From positions 3,213,765-3,277,764 of the forward strand of contig OZ253558.1 of NCBI GenBank assembly GCA_965262745.1: a DNA stretch of 64,000 bases, written 5' to 3'. This DNA comes from JAJECS01 sp965262745. Lineage in GTDB: Bacteria > Chloroflexota > UBA11872. Under the pieces are notes generated by a model that made no database searches, was not told where the DNA came from, and worked only from the letters and a program-made list of their open reading frames with translations. The position numbers and the translations under genes are program-made. Of the stretch, positions 52,929-61,764 are shown piece by piece; position 1 is the first letter of the stretch; every line of letters begins with the position of its first letter.

Positions 52929-53714
52929 CTAGGCCGGAGCGCCCTCGTGCAGCGAGACCGGCACGCCTTTCAGATAGCCCGCCTCATGCATCTGCACCCA
53001 CTCGTTCATAAACGTGTCGTTCCACTGGGCGGTGAGCGGATGCTCCATCATCTCGGCGAAGACATTCCAGAAGATGATGATGCCGTCGGCGCCGTCGCGC
53101 AGCGCCGCGATGGCGGTGTCGACCGAGCGCACCAGCGCCGCCGTAATGTACGGCCGATGCTCCCAGCCGCGGAACATTGCCACGCACTCGCGCACGAGCT
53201 TGGTGGGATCGCCGCCGACCTGCTTTACCGGCTCGCAAAACGGCAGGATATGCGTCGCGCCGGCCTGCGCCACGGCCGCCGCTTGGCTGAGCGAGAAGCA
53301 CGTGGTGCAGAACGTCTCAACGCCCTCGGCCGCGAGCGTGCTGAAGGCTTCGAGGCCGTGCACCGCGCAGGGGATCTTGATGATGATCTGGTCGGACATG
53401 CGCGTGAACACGTGCGAGACGTCCAGCAGCTCTTGGGTGGAGTGCCCGTCAACCTCGACCACGACCTGCTTGTCGGTGATGTCCAGGTAGCGCTTCACCA
53501 GCTCGGTGAGCGGCCCGTATTTCTGGACCATCTCGTTGAGCACCACCGTGTTGGTCACGATGCCGTAGCCGCCGCGGGGCAGCCAGACCTTGAGGTCCTC
53601 GGGATCGCCGGCCAGCCAGATCGCCGGTCCGTGTCCCCGCTGCCGTGCCTTTGTTACGGGCCCGGCTGCCGCCGGTGCGCTATTGGCGTGTGCCGTTGCG
53701 TTACTCACTGTCAT
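52929..53714 (-). CDS. transaldolase / fructose-6-phosphate-aldolase-family protein
   Basis: About 261 residues with a TIM-barrel like TalC/FSA. Conserved segments: WLPRGGYGIVTNTVVLNEMV, the Schiff-base Lys in IIIKIPCAVHGLEAFSTL and TCFSLSQAAAVAQAGATHI. It would catalyse aldol cleavage or transfer on a sugar phosphate; substrate unknown. ATG 53714 is chosen (the frame extends to 53729) and lies within the end of the VOC gene, giving a 14-nt overlap. Second gene of a VOC-aldolase-cupin run. Confidence 0.9.
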   Translation of the reverse strand: MTVSNATAHANSAPAAAGPVTKARQRGHGPAIWLAGDPEDLKVWLPRGGYGIVTNTVVLNEMVQKYGPLTELVKRYLDITDKQVVVEVDGHSTQELLDVSHVFTRMSDQIIIKIPCAVHGLEAFSTLAAEGVETFCTTCFSLSQAAAVAQAGATHILPFCEPVKQVGGDPTKLVRECVAMFRGWEHRPYITAALVRSVDTAIAALRDGADGIIIFWNVFAEMMEHPLTAQWNDTFMNEWVQMHEAGYLKGVPVSLHEGAPA

Positions 53715-54120
53715 GCCTCCCGTCCACAAGCTGCAATCCCATGTCTTGCGTGGCCTGGGTGTCGAGGAAACTGATCCGCCAGCCCGACGAGCTCACAATT
53801 GGCGCCGTGCCGCCAATGCCGTGATCGTCTTCCAGGGTCGCGAGCGTGGCGTCCATGGCGTCGTCGCGGAAGGCCACGTGATGCACGCTGGCGCCATGCT
53901 CGTCGAGGTGGGCGGCGAACTTGCTGCGGGCGGGATCGGTGGGGCAAATCAGCTCGAGGAATGCTCCCGAGTCGCCGACCTTGAGCGCCGCGTACCGATT
54001 GCCCTCTTCCTCGGACGCCCAGATTTGCTCGGGTTCCATGCCCAGGGTCTCGTGGAAGAGCTCGAGCGCCCGATCAAGGTCAGGAACGACGTAGGCCACG
54101 TGATGAATCGCGTCAAACAT
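53701..54120 (-). CDS. VOC-family protein (methylmalonyl-CoA-epimerase-like)
   Basis: 139-residue vicinal-oxygen-chelate protein. FDAIHHVAYVVPDLDRALEL, the Glu in GAFLELICPTD, ASVHHVAFRDDAMDATL and a final Asp/Gly segment (ISFLDTQATQDMGLQLV) mirror the two beta-alpha-beta-beta-beta modules of methylmalonyl-CoA epimerase. No mutase or carboxylase genes are near, so it could be another VOC enzyme. Start ATG 54120. Confidence 0.87.
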   Translation of the reverse strand: MFDAIHHVAYVVPDLDRALELFHETLGMEPEQIWASEEEGNRYAALKVGDSGAFLELICPTDPARSKFAAHLDEHGASVHHVAFRDDAMDATLATLEDDHGIGGTAPIVSSSGWRISFLDTQATQDMGLQLVDGRHDSE

Positions 54121-54263
54121 TCGAAGTCTCTCGGTGCAATGCGGCTATGGCCCTGAGTTTACGCGGCGCGGCGGTCGCTGGCTGACGCATGCTAGATGCC
54201 TCGGGGCGGCGACGGTGGCTGCACCCGTGGCACATGGTGGACCACCCGTCGGTCCGTATTCCC

Positions 54264-55019
54264 TCAAGCTTGTGCGGCTCCGGTGTCCGAATACGGAGAC
54301 CGCGCGGGCCGATTGGGCGTGGTGGCGCTTGGGCAGATGTCGTTCAACGTGCAGTCGTCGCATTGCGGCCGGCGGGCCTCGCACACGCGTCGGCCGTGAA
54401 AGATCAGGCCGATGCCGGTGAACACCCACGCCTCGCGATCGATGAGAGCCGTCAGATCCTGCTCGATGGGTACCGGGTCAGCGTGTTTGGTGAGTCCCAG
54501 CCGCTGCGACAGCCGGGCGACGTGCGTGTCCACCACCACGCCACTCGGGATGCCGAACGCCTCGCCCAGCACGACGTTGGCGGTCTTGCGGGCGACGCCG
54601 CGCAGCTTGAGCAGTGATTCCATGGATGTGGGCACCTGGCCGTCGAACTCCTCCACCAATTGCGCGGCGGTCGCTCGTATCGACCTGGCTTTCTGTCGGT
54701 AGAACCCAGTGGGGTGCACGATGTCTTCCACGTCGTCCTGCGGCGCCGACGCCAGCGCCTCCGCCGTGGGGTAACGCGCAAATAGCGTCGGCGTCACCTT
54801 GTTGACCGCCACGTCGGTGGTCTGCGCCGATAGGATCACGGCGATCAGCAGTTGAAACGGATCGGTGTAGGTCAGCTCGGCGGAGGCGTCCGGGTACAGG
54901 CCGCGCAGACGGTGGATGATCTCGGCCGTTCGGGCACGACGCGCTGATTTCGACTCGCGCCAGCTGCGCACCGGCGGGCCGGACTTCCGCTTGGAGGAAT
55001 TGCCGCGCCGCGGTGCCAT
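54264..55019 (-). CDS. nth: endonuclease III
   Basis: 251-residue base-excision repair glycosylase/lyase for oxidised pyrimidines. Helix-hairpin-helix LLKLRGVARKTANVVLGEAF contains the catalytic Lys; the catalytic Asp is in VVVDTHVARLSQRLGL. The Fe-S ligands lie in CEARRPQCDDCTLNDIC (spacing C-x6-C-x2-C-x5-C... slightly displaced but complete). Pro and Gly of the usual LPGVGRK are Arg and Ala here. The N-terminus is Lys/Arg-rich. The roughly 290 bp upstream (55020-55310) show no gene. Confidence 0.95.
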   Translation of the reverse strand: MAPRRGNSSKRKSGPPVRSWRESKSARRARTAEIIHRLRGLYPDASAELTYTDPFQLLIAVILSAQTTDVAVNKVTPTLFARYPTAEALASAPQDDVEDIVHPTGFYRQKARSIRATAAQLVEEFDGQVPTSMESLLKLRGVARKTANVVLGEAFGIPSGVVVDTHVARLSQRLGLTKHADPVPIEQDLTALIDREAWVFTGIGLIFHGRRVCEARRPQCDDCTLNDICPSATTPNRPARSPYSDTGAAQA

Positions 55020-55310
55020 TGGCGGAGCATATCTCGCGACCCTTGGCTCAGCCGCAATGCGGCGCGCCGCACGACGCCCCGCAGCTTCCGGCAGGTTCCC
55101 TCACAGACGCCCGTTGATATCATCGAGCAACCTTGAGTTTGGACATGATCGCAGCCAGCCGACGGACGCTGAGCCTTCGAGAGCGGGGGACCAGGGCGTG
55201 TCACTTTGTGATGAAACTCTGTGGAGCCGAGAAATTCGAGGCACTTCACATGCTGCACGGCCGCAGGTTGAGCGCGTTGCTTCGCAGACCTCTTCTCCAG
55301 GCGGACATGC

Positions 55311-57209
55311 ATGACGGCTGAATCTTCAGGCCAACCGGCGACGCGGCGCACGCTGTTGTTGACTGGCCTGGGCATCGTCGGGTTTGCGGCTGCGGCCCCG
55401 GTCGCGCTTGTTGCGGCGCTGCTGCGCGGCAGCGATGGGCTGCTGCCCGCCGGCGTGCAGGTGGACGGCGTGGACGTCGGTGGGCTCTCGGCCGAGGAGG
55501 CAGTAGCCCGGCTTGACGCGCACTGGCAGCCGTACCTGGAGAACCCGGTGAGCTTCGAGCTCGGCGGCGAGAATTGGCGTCCAACGGCTGCCGACATCGG
55601 ACTCACGGTGGACTATCGGGCCGTGCTGCGCGGTGTGCTGGCCGCGCAAGGCGGGGGCGGCATAACTCGGCGACTATCCGGTCCATCGGTGTCTACGGAC
55701 CGTGCGTACGCTGCGGCGCAACTTGATGCGCGGATGCTTCGCGCCTACCTGGCTGGAATTGCCCAGGGCTTCGACCAGCCGGCCGTGGAGGCCGGCTTGG
55801 ACATCGCCGGCGCGGATGTCGTTGCCGTGCGGCCCGGACAGACCGGACGCGTGGTGGATATCGAGGCGGCGGTCCAGGCCGTCGGTGACCTCACGCAACC
55901 GGCACCGCCGGGACGGGTGGTTCCGTTGACCTTTCGTGAAGATGTGCCCGCCGTTTCCACCGACGCCGTGCGGGCGGCGCTGGATGAGATCACGCGCTTG
56001 ACCAGCGCACCGCTGTGGCTGACGCACAAGGGCCGGGGTTGGATCATCACGCCGGAGGCGCTGCGGACCGCCGTGCGCATCGAGCGCGATGACAACGGAT
56101 TGACCCCGACGCTTGATTTCACTCGCTTCAACGACCTATTCGCGGTCATCGACGACACCCTGGCTGCCGAGCCGCACCAATCCGTGTTCGACTACGACGA
56201 AGCGCGAAACCGCGTACTGGCATTCGAAGTGGGCAATCCAGGGCAGCTCGTGGATCGCTCGGCGCTTGAGCAGGCCATGGTGCGGGCCGTGGACTCGGCC
56301 GACGAACGCGTGGTCGAAATCCCGCTCATTCTGCTGAACACGGGATCCGACTTCACCGAGAATCCGCTGGGTATCCGGGACCTGCTCGCCAGCGGCGATT
56401 CGCTGTATCGCGGGTCCGCCGACTACCGCCTGCACAACATCGCCGTCGGTGCGGCAAAGCTCGACGGTCTGGTCGTGCCGGCCGGCGAGACCTTTTCCTT
56501 CCTCGAGAGCATCGGGCCTTTTCGACTCAGCGAGGGCTGGGTTGAGGGCAGCATCATCGTCGCCGACAAGACCGAGCGAGGCATCGGCGGCGGCATCTGC
56601 CAGGTTTCGACCACGCTCTTTCGGGCCGTGCTGAACGCTGGCCTTCGGATCGAGGAGCGGTGGCCCCACCTATATCGCGTGCGCTACTACGAGATGGGTC
56701 CCGCGCCAATTGGGATCGACGCGACCATCTTCAGTCCCGGCCTCGACTTCAAGTTCCGCAACGACACCGACCACCCGATCATGCTTCGCGCCCACGTGGA
56801 CGAGCAGCTTGGTGCGTTGACGTTCGAGATCTGGGGCGTCGACGATGGCCGCCGCGCCGAGATTGTGGATCACGAGCTGCGGGAGTGGGAAGATCCTCCG
56901 CCCGATGAGGGCCTCATCGACTCGAAGGAAGAGCCGGAGTTCGAAGAGCAGGTGGAGTGGGCCAAACGGGGCGTGCAGGCGTCGTTTACGCGCGTGATCG
57001 CGTGGCCCGACGGCAACGAGACCGTATCGACGTTTCGCTCCAATTTCGTTCCGTGGCCGAACCGGTTTGTCGTCGGCATCGACGTGGCGAAGAAACGCTT
57101 CCCCAGCGAGTACAACGAATGGTTCGACGAGAACCCCGAGGATGCCGCGCGCTGGGGCGTGTCGCGCGCGCCCGACGTGCCCACCGATCCGGACGCGCCG
57201 GCCGGGTAG
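55311..57209 (+). CDS. VanW-family protein with peptidoglycan-binding-like N-terminal repeats
   Basis: 632-residue envelope protein. The N-terminus has a basic/Tat-like segment and a membrane span (LLLTGLGIVGFAAAAPVALV). Two PG_binding_4-like domains follow, starting VDVGGLSAEEAVARLDAHWQ and VDRSAL-type sequence. The VanW domain occupies residues about 385-530: VPAGETFSFLESIGPFRLSE, GGGICQVSTTLFRAVLNAGL, and GPAPIGIDATIF. VanW proteins are linked to cell-wall glycopeptide tolerance but have no defined activity; this architecture is common in Gram-positives and Chloroflexota. ATG 55311. Confidence 0.93.
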   Translation: MTAESSGQPATRRTLLLTGLGIVGFAAAAPVALVAALLRGSDGLLPAGVQVDGVDVGGLSAEEAVARLDAHWQPYLENPVSFELGGENWRPTAADIGLTVDYRAVLRGVLAAQGGGGITRRLSGPSVSTDRAYAAAQLDARMLRAYLAGIAQGFDQPAVEAGLDIAGADVVAVRPGQTGRVVDIEAAVQAVGDLTQPAPPGRVVPLTFREDVPAVSTDAVRAALDEITRLTSAPLWLTHKGRGWIITPEALRTAVRIERDDNGLTPTLDFTRFNDLFAVIDDTLAAEPHQSVFDYDEARNRVLAFEVGNPGQLVDRSALEQAMVRAVDSADERVVEIPLILLNTGSDFTENPLGIRDLLASGDSLYRGSADYRLHNIAVGAAKLDGLVVPAGETFSFLESIGPFRLSEGWVEGSIIVADKTERGIGGGICQVSTTLFRAVLNAGLRIEERWPHLYRVRYYEMGPAPIGIDATIFSPGLDFKFRNDTDHPIMLRAHVDEQLGALTFEIWGVDDGRRAEIVDHELREWEDPPPDEGLIDSKEEPEFEEQVEWAKRGVQASFTRVIAWPDGNETVSTFRSNFVPWPNRFVVGIDVAKKRFPSEYNEWFDENPEDAARWGVSRAPDVPTDPDAPAG

Positions 57210-57267
57210 ATCGGACGGGCCGCTAGCCAAGCGGCCGTGCTCCCCTCTAGGATGGAGGCACGAACCG

Positions 57268-57341
57268 CGGGGCGTGGCGCAGCCTGGCAGCGCGCATCGT
57301 TTGGGACGATGAGGTCGCGAGTTCGAATCTCGCCGCCCCGA
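57268..57341 (+). tRNA. tRNA-Pro (anticodon TGG)
   Basis: Complete cloverleaf: acceptor CGGGGCG/CGCCCCG, D arm GCGC...GCGC, anticodon stem CATCG/CGATG with loop TTTGGGA giving TGG, T arm GCGAG-TTCGAAT-CTCGC, discriminator A at 57341. CCA is not encoded (ACCG follows). A partial copy of its 3' part is found at 58745-58769. Confidence 0.97.
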
Positions 57342-57547
57342 CCGTCGTGACCTGAGACGCAGGCGACCCCAAGGTTTGCGGGACGTTGCGCAGCGGCGCC
57401 ATTTGCCACGGTGGGCCATTGCCAGCGCTCAAGTTGCCGGAACCTCGACGTGATGATGAGAACGACAACCGTTGTTGCTGGAGCTTCGATCGGCAGGCGT
57501 CCAGCGGCGCTGATTTCGTGGCTGGCTGCCCGGTAGGCGTCGAGGGG

Positions 57548-58720
57548 ATGCGCCGAGCACGCACAATTGTCCTGCTCGCGATCGTGGTCACGCTAACTGC
57601 GGCCTGCGTGCTTCCAGTGGGTGGCATCCCCTTGCGACTTGCCTGGCCGACCGCGGGCAGCTCGGGGGATCCCACTGCCGCCGCCGCGCCCACTGCGACC
57701 GTCGCCGTAGCGTCGCAGGACCCGGTGAGCAGCCCGACGCCGGAGACTGGATACAGCGCGGATCCCCAGCCCTCGCCAAATCCCGACGAGGCTGTCCCGG
57801 CGCCTGGGGATTCTCCGTTGCGTATCGATCGCGGCGCGGAGGTGACTGTCACTCCGGCACCAATTGCGGAGGTGCCGCCGCAGCCAACCGCTCCAGCAAC
57901 CACGGAAGCTGAAGCGCCAGACGCTTCGGGCGCGTCGGTGACGTTGGGCCGCTCGGTCGAGGACCGTCCGATCAACCTCGCCGAGCTGGGCGATGGTCCC
58001 CGCTGGGTTGCCGTCATTGGCGGCATTCATCAGGGCAACGAGGCGAACACGACCGATCTGGTCAATCTGCTGCTCGACCATTTCCGTGACAACCCGGACC
58101 AGATTCCCGACGGCGTCGGCCTGGCGTTCATTCCGGACATCAATCCCGACGGCGCGGCGGCGGGTACGCGCGAGAATGCCAACGGTGTCGACCTCAATCG
58201 CAACTGGGACGCGAACTGGCAGCCCGACAGCTACGGCCCTTTCGGGCTGGTTGTCGGAGGGGGCGGCACGGAGCCGTTCTCGGAGCCTGAAACCCGCGTG
58301 CTCGCGCGCTATCTCGTTGCCAGGCCGTTTCTGGCGGCGATCTTCTACCACAGCCAGGGCGGCGTGGTCGTGCCGGGTTATGGCGACGACGGCGGCGGCT
58401 CGGTCGAGCTCGCGCGCGTGATCGCCACAGCCGCTCAATACCTCTATCTCACGGAATGGACGGCCTATCCGCTCAGCGGCCAGGCGACGGACTACCTAGC
58501 CGACGAAGGCATTCACGCGGTGGACGTTGAGCTGAGCAACTACATCGATCCCGATTTCACACGGAATCTGCGAGGCCTAAGCGCGGCCCTGGCGTGGGTG
58601 CAGACTCTCGACCCGCCGCCAGGCGCCGAGCGCGATACCCCAGCTGAGATTTTCGACCGCTGCGGATGTCAGCTGGGAGAGGACTGCGCGGGCTTCGCGT
58701 TGGCGCTATGCCTGTGGTGA
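57548..58720 (+). CDS. M14-family zinc carboxypeptidase-like lipoprotein
   Basis: 390 residues. Signal peptide with lipobox (TLTAAC), a long Pro/Ala/Thr-rich linker (to about residue 145), then an M14 domain: WVAVIGGIHQGNEANTTDLV (zinc His and Glu, with HxxxE spacing), FIPDINPDGAAAGTRENANG, VDLNRNW, FSEPETRVLARYL and FYHSQGG (second His). The C-terminal catalytic-Glu region is probably AVDVELSNY. It lies between tRNA-Pro and the truncated tRNA copy and may have been inserted with them. ATG 57548 is preferred over 54 upstream codons that lack a signal-peptide-like character. Confidence 0.88.
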   Translation: MRRARTIVLLAIVVTLTAACVLPVGGIPLRLAWPTAGSSGDPTAAAAPTATVAVASQDPVSSPTPETGYSADPQPSPNPDEAVPAPGDSPLRIDRGAEVTVTPAPIAEVPPQPTAPATTEAEAPDASGASVTLGRSVEDRPINLAELGDGPRWVAVIGGIHQGNEANTTDLVNLLLDHFRDNPDQIPDGVGLAFIPDINPDGAAAGTRENANGVDLNRNWDANWQPDSYGPFGLVVGGGGTEPFSEPETRVLARYLVARPFLAAIFYHSQGGVVVPGYGDDGGGSVELARVIATAAQYLYLTEWTAYPLSGQATDYLADEGIHAVDVELSNYIDPDFTRNLRGLSAALAWVQTLDPPPGAERDTPAEIFDRCGCQLGEDCAGFALALCLW

Positions 58721-58731
58721 AGCTCGCCATG

Positions 58732-58769
58732 ATCGTTTGCTGAGCGCGAGTCCGAATCTCGCCGCCCCC
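58732..58769 (+). repeat. partial tRNA-Pro 3' copy (att-like direct repeat)
   Basis: 58745-58769 matches tRNA-Pro positions 57316-57340 at 23 of 25 bases (T-arm and 3' acceptor strand, including CGAATCTCGCCGCCCC). An 8-bp match, ATCGTTTG, lies before it at 58732-58739, corresponding to the anticodon arm. The upstream half is missing. Direct orientation, 1.43 kb apart. Confidence 0.85.
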
Positions 58770-58812
58770 CATCCCATTGCGGTCAACGGCCTCCGCTGGC
58801 GGCAAGGACGAC

Positions 58813-59616
58813 TTAGGAAGCCCCCCACATCTCGGGCGTGCCAACCGACTGGTACTTGCGGAAGGCGAACCGGAGCATCACGAGTCCTCCGACCATCATG
58901 GCCGCCGCCACAGGGAGCCCCAGAACGCCGGGCATGAAGTACTCGTCCGGCCGCAGCGCGAATGCTGCCGGGTAGAACACCGTGAACGCCAGCGGAATGG
59001 CCGTCAAGACGCCGCGGAGCGGCTGATCCATGACGTCGATGGGGTACCGCGAGTGGTCGGTGAATGCGGCGATCCCGTGCGACAGCACGCGCGAACGCGT
59101 GAACCAAGCCGCCAGGCAGAAGAGCATCAGCCGCATGCCGATGAACACGAATCCGGTGCTGAGGAGCGCCACCACCAGCAGCCCCATCTGCCCTGCGCTT
59201 CCCAGAATGCCCGTATTCGCCGCTGCGACGATTACGGCGCAGAGCATCACCACGACCAAGCTGACATAACGGGGGTTGGTCTCGACGGCATTGGCCCACA
59301 GCACGATCGGCGCCGGTCGCACCCGGACGTAGTCAAGCGCCCCGGAATGGAAGTAGTGGTCAATGACGGTGGGGAAAACGAACAGCAGGTTCCCCACGCT
59401 CTCGGCCAGCATGGCCGTGGCCCACATGAGCGTGATCTCCCAGGGTCCCCAGTGGCCCAATTGGGGCGTCACCGTGAATATCAGGCCCACCACAAGCAAT
59501 CGCACGACCCGGTACCCGAGGTCGCCCACAATCATCGAGACCGCGTCCACGCGGTATTGCACCAGCTGCTTGAGCGCCAGCCGGAGACCCTCGGCATAGA
59601 TCCAGGCCCAGCGCAC
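58813..59616 (-). CDS. ABC-2 family permease, DUF990-like
   Basis: 267-residue permease with six predicted spans (for example VVRLLVVGLIFTVTPQLGHW and LLVVALLSTGFVFIGMRLML). The phrases AWIYAEGLRLALKQLVQYRV and FTDHSRYPIDVMDQPLRGVL are typical of the DUF990/ABC-2 membrane components that occur as a pair beside one ATPase. Start GTG 59616, 2 bp from the stop of the upstream partner. With the ATPase broken, the complex is probably non-functional unless another ATPase substitutes. Confidence 0.88.
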   Translation of the reverse strand: MRWAWIYAEGLRLALKQLVQYRVDAVSMIVGDLGYRVVRLLVVGLIFTVTPQLGHWGPWEITLMWATAMLAESVGNLLFVFPTVIDHYFHSGALDYVRVRPAPIVLWANAVETNPRYVSLVVVMLCAVIVAAANTGILGSAGQMGLLVVALLSTGFVFIGMRLMLFCLAAWFTRSRVLSHGIAAFTDHSRYPIDVMDQPLRGVLTAIPLAFTVFYPAAFALRPDEYFMPGVLGLPVAAAMMVGGLVMLRFAFRKYQSVGTPEMWGAS

Positions 59617-59618
59617 CG

Positions 59619-60434
59619 TCAGCCTCCCTGGATCAGCACGCGGCGCACGAGCCGGAGCCACAACAGACGCCCGGCCGCGACCAAGCCAACGCCCCACGCT
59701 ACCTGAATGCCTAGGGCCGCAAGCGCGTCAACGCCTTGCAGGTGCCCGATGTAGATCAGCGTCGGTGAAGACACCATCGCATGGAAGGGAAAGATTACCG
59801 CTGTGGTCGCCAGCCAGCCCGGCATAAGCGCCAGTGGGATGAAGGCGCCCCCCAGTACCTCCTGGAGCACCACGCGCAGCAGGTTGACGCCGGGAGACTG
59901 CGTGATCACCAGCGTGAGCGCCACTATCAGGTAGTGCAAGCTCGCGGTCACCAGCCAGCCCAGCGCCACGCTCACGGCGAACAGCAGCGTCTGCATCGCC
60001 GAGTGCGGATCGCCGATGACGCCAGTGAGACGGAAGATCAGCCACACCGGCAGGGCCACCATGAGTGCGTCGACGGCGAACGCGCCCAGCCATTGCGAGT
60101 AGCGCAGGACCTGGTTGTCGATCGGCCGCACCAAATCCATGGCGATCTCGCCGGTCTGCACATGACGCATGGCCTTATAGAAGAGCTGCCGGTTCGCATG
60201 ACTCATTCGGGCCAGGCTCACGACCTGCGCGACAGCGATGTAGGTGGCCAACTCCGCCGCCGTGAACGTGGCTTGCGCCTCGGCTGAGTTCTGACGGATT
60301 GCAGCCCACAGACCGACGAGAATCCAGGTGGTGAGCAGGGTGATCGCCAGGCTCATGAAGAAGCCGATGCGAAGCGCCAGACCGACCTTGACGTATGACC
60401 ACGCGACGGCGATGGGCAGAATCAATGCTTGCAT
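59619..60434 (-). CDS. ABC-2 family permease, partner subunit
   Basis: 271-residue permease. An N-terminal span (IGFFMSLAITLLTTWILVGL) follows YVKVGLALRIG; SHANRQLFYKAMRHVQTGEI and the later VLQEVLGGAFIPLALMPGWL match DUF990-partner subunits. It lies between the broken ATPase (stop 60443) and the second permease. Start ATG 60434. Confidence 0.88.
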   Translation of the reverse strand: MQALILPIAVAWSYVKVGLALRIGFFMSLAITLLTTWILVGLWAAIRQNSAEAQATFTAAELATYIAVAQVVSLARMSHANRQLFYKAMRHVQTGEIAMDLVRPIDNQVLRYSQWLGAFAVDALMVALPVWLIFRLTGVIGDPHSAMQTLLFAVSVALGWLVTASLHYLIVALTLVITQSPGVNLLRVVLQEVLGGAFIPLALMPGWLATTAVIFPFHAMVSSPTLIYIGHLQGVDALAALGIQVAWGVGLVAAGRLLWLRLVRRVLIQGG

Positions 60435-60650
60435 CGGCCTGGCTAATCCACACCGTGCTGGTAGACGCTGAGGATCACGTCCTCGATCGGCGGATCGAGC
60501 ACCGTGATGCTCCGCAGACCAGCGCCGTCCATGATGAGCCGCACGGCGCTCACGATGTCTTCGGAGGCGCCAATACCTGACACCCGCAAGGAGACCTTTG
60601 CGTAATTCCAGGGCCGGGGCGGAAAATCGGGCGTTGCCGTCCTGACGATT

Positions 60651-61764
60651 GGGGAGTGGTCGAATGCACCGCGATATGGGCCAGCCGTCGCTGGCGGAAG
60701 TGTTGGTGTCGGAGACCCTCGGCCAGAACCAGCGGCTGGAGCGAATCGCCGCCGCGGTGGACTGGGACCGGCTCGGTCAAGTGGTGGCCGGCGTGCACGC
60801 GGCACCGCGCGGGCGGCCCAGTTATCCGCCGCTGTTGATGGTCAAGGTGCTGCTGCTCCAGCAGTGGTACACGCTCTCGGATTCCCAGTTGGAAGAGGCG
60901 CTCGGCGACCGGCTCTCCTTCCGGCGCTTTGTGGGACTGGGGCTGCAAGACGACACGCCCGACCACTCGACCATCAGCCGCTTTCGGGCCGCCTTGGAGG
61001 TCCAAGAGCTCAGCGCGCCGTTGTTCACGGAGGTGGCGGCCCAACTGGACGCGCAGGGCTTGGTGCTGAAGCAGGGCACGCTGTTGGACGCCACGCTGGT
61101 GGCGGCCCAGGTGCGCCGCCCGCCGCTGGCGGCGGGGCGCGGCGCGCGGAGTGCCACCGACCCGGAGGCGGCCTGGACGCAGACGGGGCGGGGCGGCCGG
61201 TCGCACTTCGGCTACAAGGTGCATCTGGGGGTGGACGCCGACACGGGGGTGGTGCGGCGGGCGGCGTTGACCCCCGCCAACGTCTACGAGAGCGAGGTGG
61301 CCGACGCGTTGGTGAGCGGGGACGAGCAGGCGATCTATGGCGACCGGGCGTATGAATCCAACCGCCGGCGCCAGTGGCTGCGGGCCCAGGGGATCAACGA
61401 CCGGATCATGCACCGCTCCCACAAGCATCAGCGGGCCCTCCCCTACTGGCAGCAGCGGCGCAACGCCCTCATCGCGCCCCGCCGGGCGTTGGTGGAGAAG
61501 GTCTTCGGCACGCTCAAGCGCAGCTATGGCTACCAGCGGGTCCGCTACCGCGGCCTGGGGCGCAACGCCGTGGAGCTGTGGTTCAAGCTCATGGCCTACA
61601 ACCTGCGCAAAGCGGACACCTTGGCCTGGGGCGCCGCCTGACCCCGGGCGCGGTGCGCCTCGGGCTGGCGTGATCTCCGCCCCAGCGCGGCGGCGGAGGC
61701 GCGCTGGGGCAACTGCGCCAGCTCCCGCGCCCCGTCGGCAGCCCTCCCCACGGGCCATCCCCCA
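60651..61764 (+). mobile_element. IS5-family insertion sequence
   Basis: About 1.1-kb element inserted in the ABC ATPase gene. Ends: GGGGAGTGGTC on the left and, reversed, TGGGGGATGGCC on the right (imperfect match). The trinucleotide ATT directly outside each end (60648-60650 and 61765-61767) is a candidate target duplication of the ANT type known for some IS5 subgroups. End positions carry 1-2 bases of uncertainty. It contains one transposase gene, 61642-61764 being non-coding tail. Confidence 0.85.
60664..61641 (+). CDS. IS5-family transposase (DDE)
   Basis: 325-residue transposase. DUF772-like N-terminus (RGRPSYPPLLMVKVLLLQQW, LSDSQLEEALGDRLSFRRFV) and DDE core: first Asp in LLDATLVAAQVR, second Asp in AIYGDRAYES, and Glu in LVEKVFGTLKRSYGY. 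HFGYKVHLGVDADTGVV is the usual IS5 signature. Start ATG 60664; a TTG at 60649 lies on the element boundary. The gene is intact, so the insertion may be recent. Confidence 0.94.
   Translation: MHRDMGQPSLAEVLVSETLGQNQRLERIAAAVDWDRLGQVVAGVHAAPRGRPSYPPLLMVKVLLLQQWYTLSDSQLEEALGDRLSFRRFVGLGLQDDTPDHSTISRFRAALEVQELSAPLFTEVAAQLDAQGLVLKQGTLLDATLVAAQVRRPPLAAGRGARSATDPEAAWTQTGRGGRSHFGYKVHLGVDADTGVVRRAALTPANVYESEVADALVSGDEQAIYGDRAYESNRRRQWLRAQGINDRIMHRSHKHQRALPYWQQRRNALIAPRRALVEKVFGTLKRSYGYQRVRYRGLGRNAVELWFKLMAYNLRKADTLAWGAA

Noticed and set aside
52269..53774. 501-codon forward frame opposite the cupin and transaldolase-like genes
   Set aside because: Spans two recognisable minus-strand genes and has no domain similarity.
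55133..55321. 62-codon forward frame before the VanW gene
   Set aside because: No ribosome site or motif and it overlaps the VanW start.
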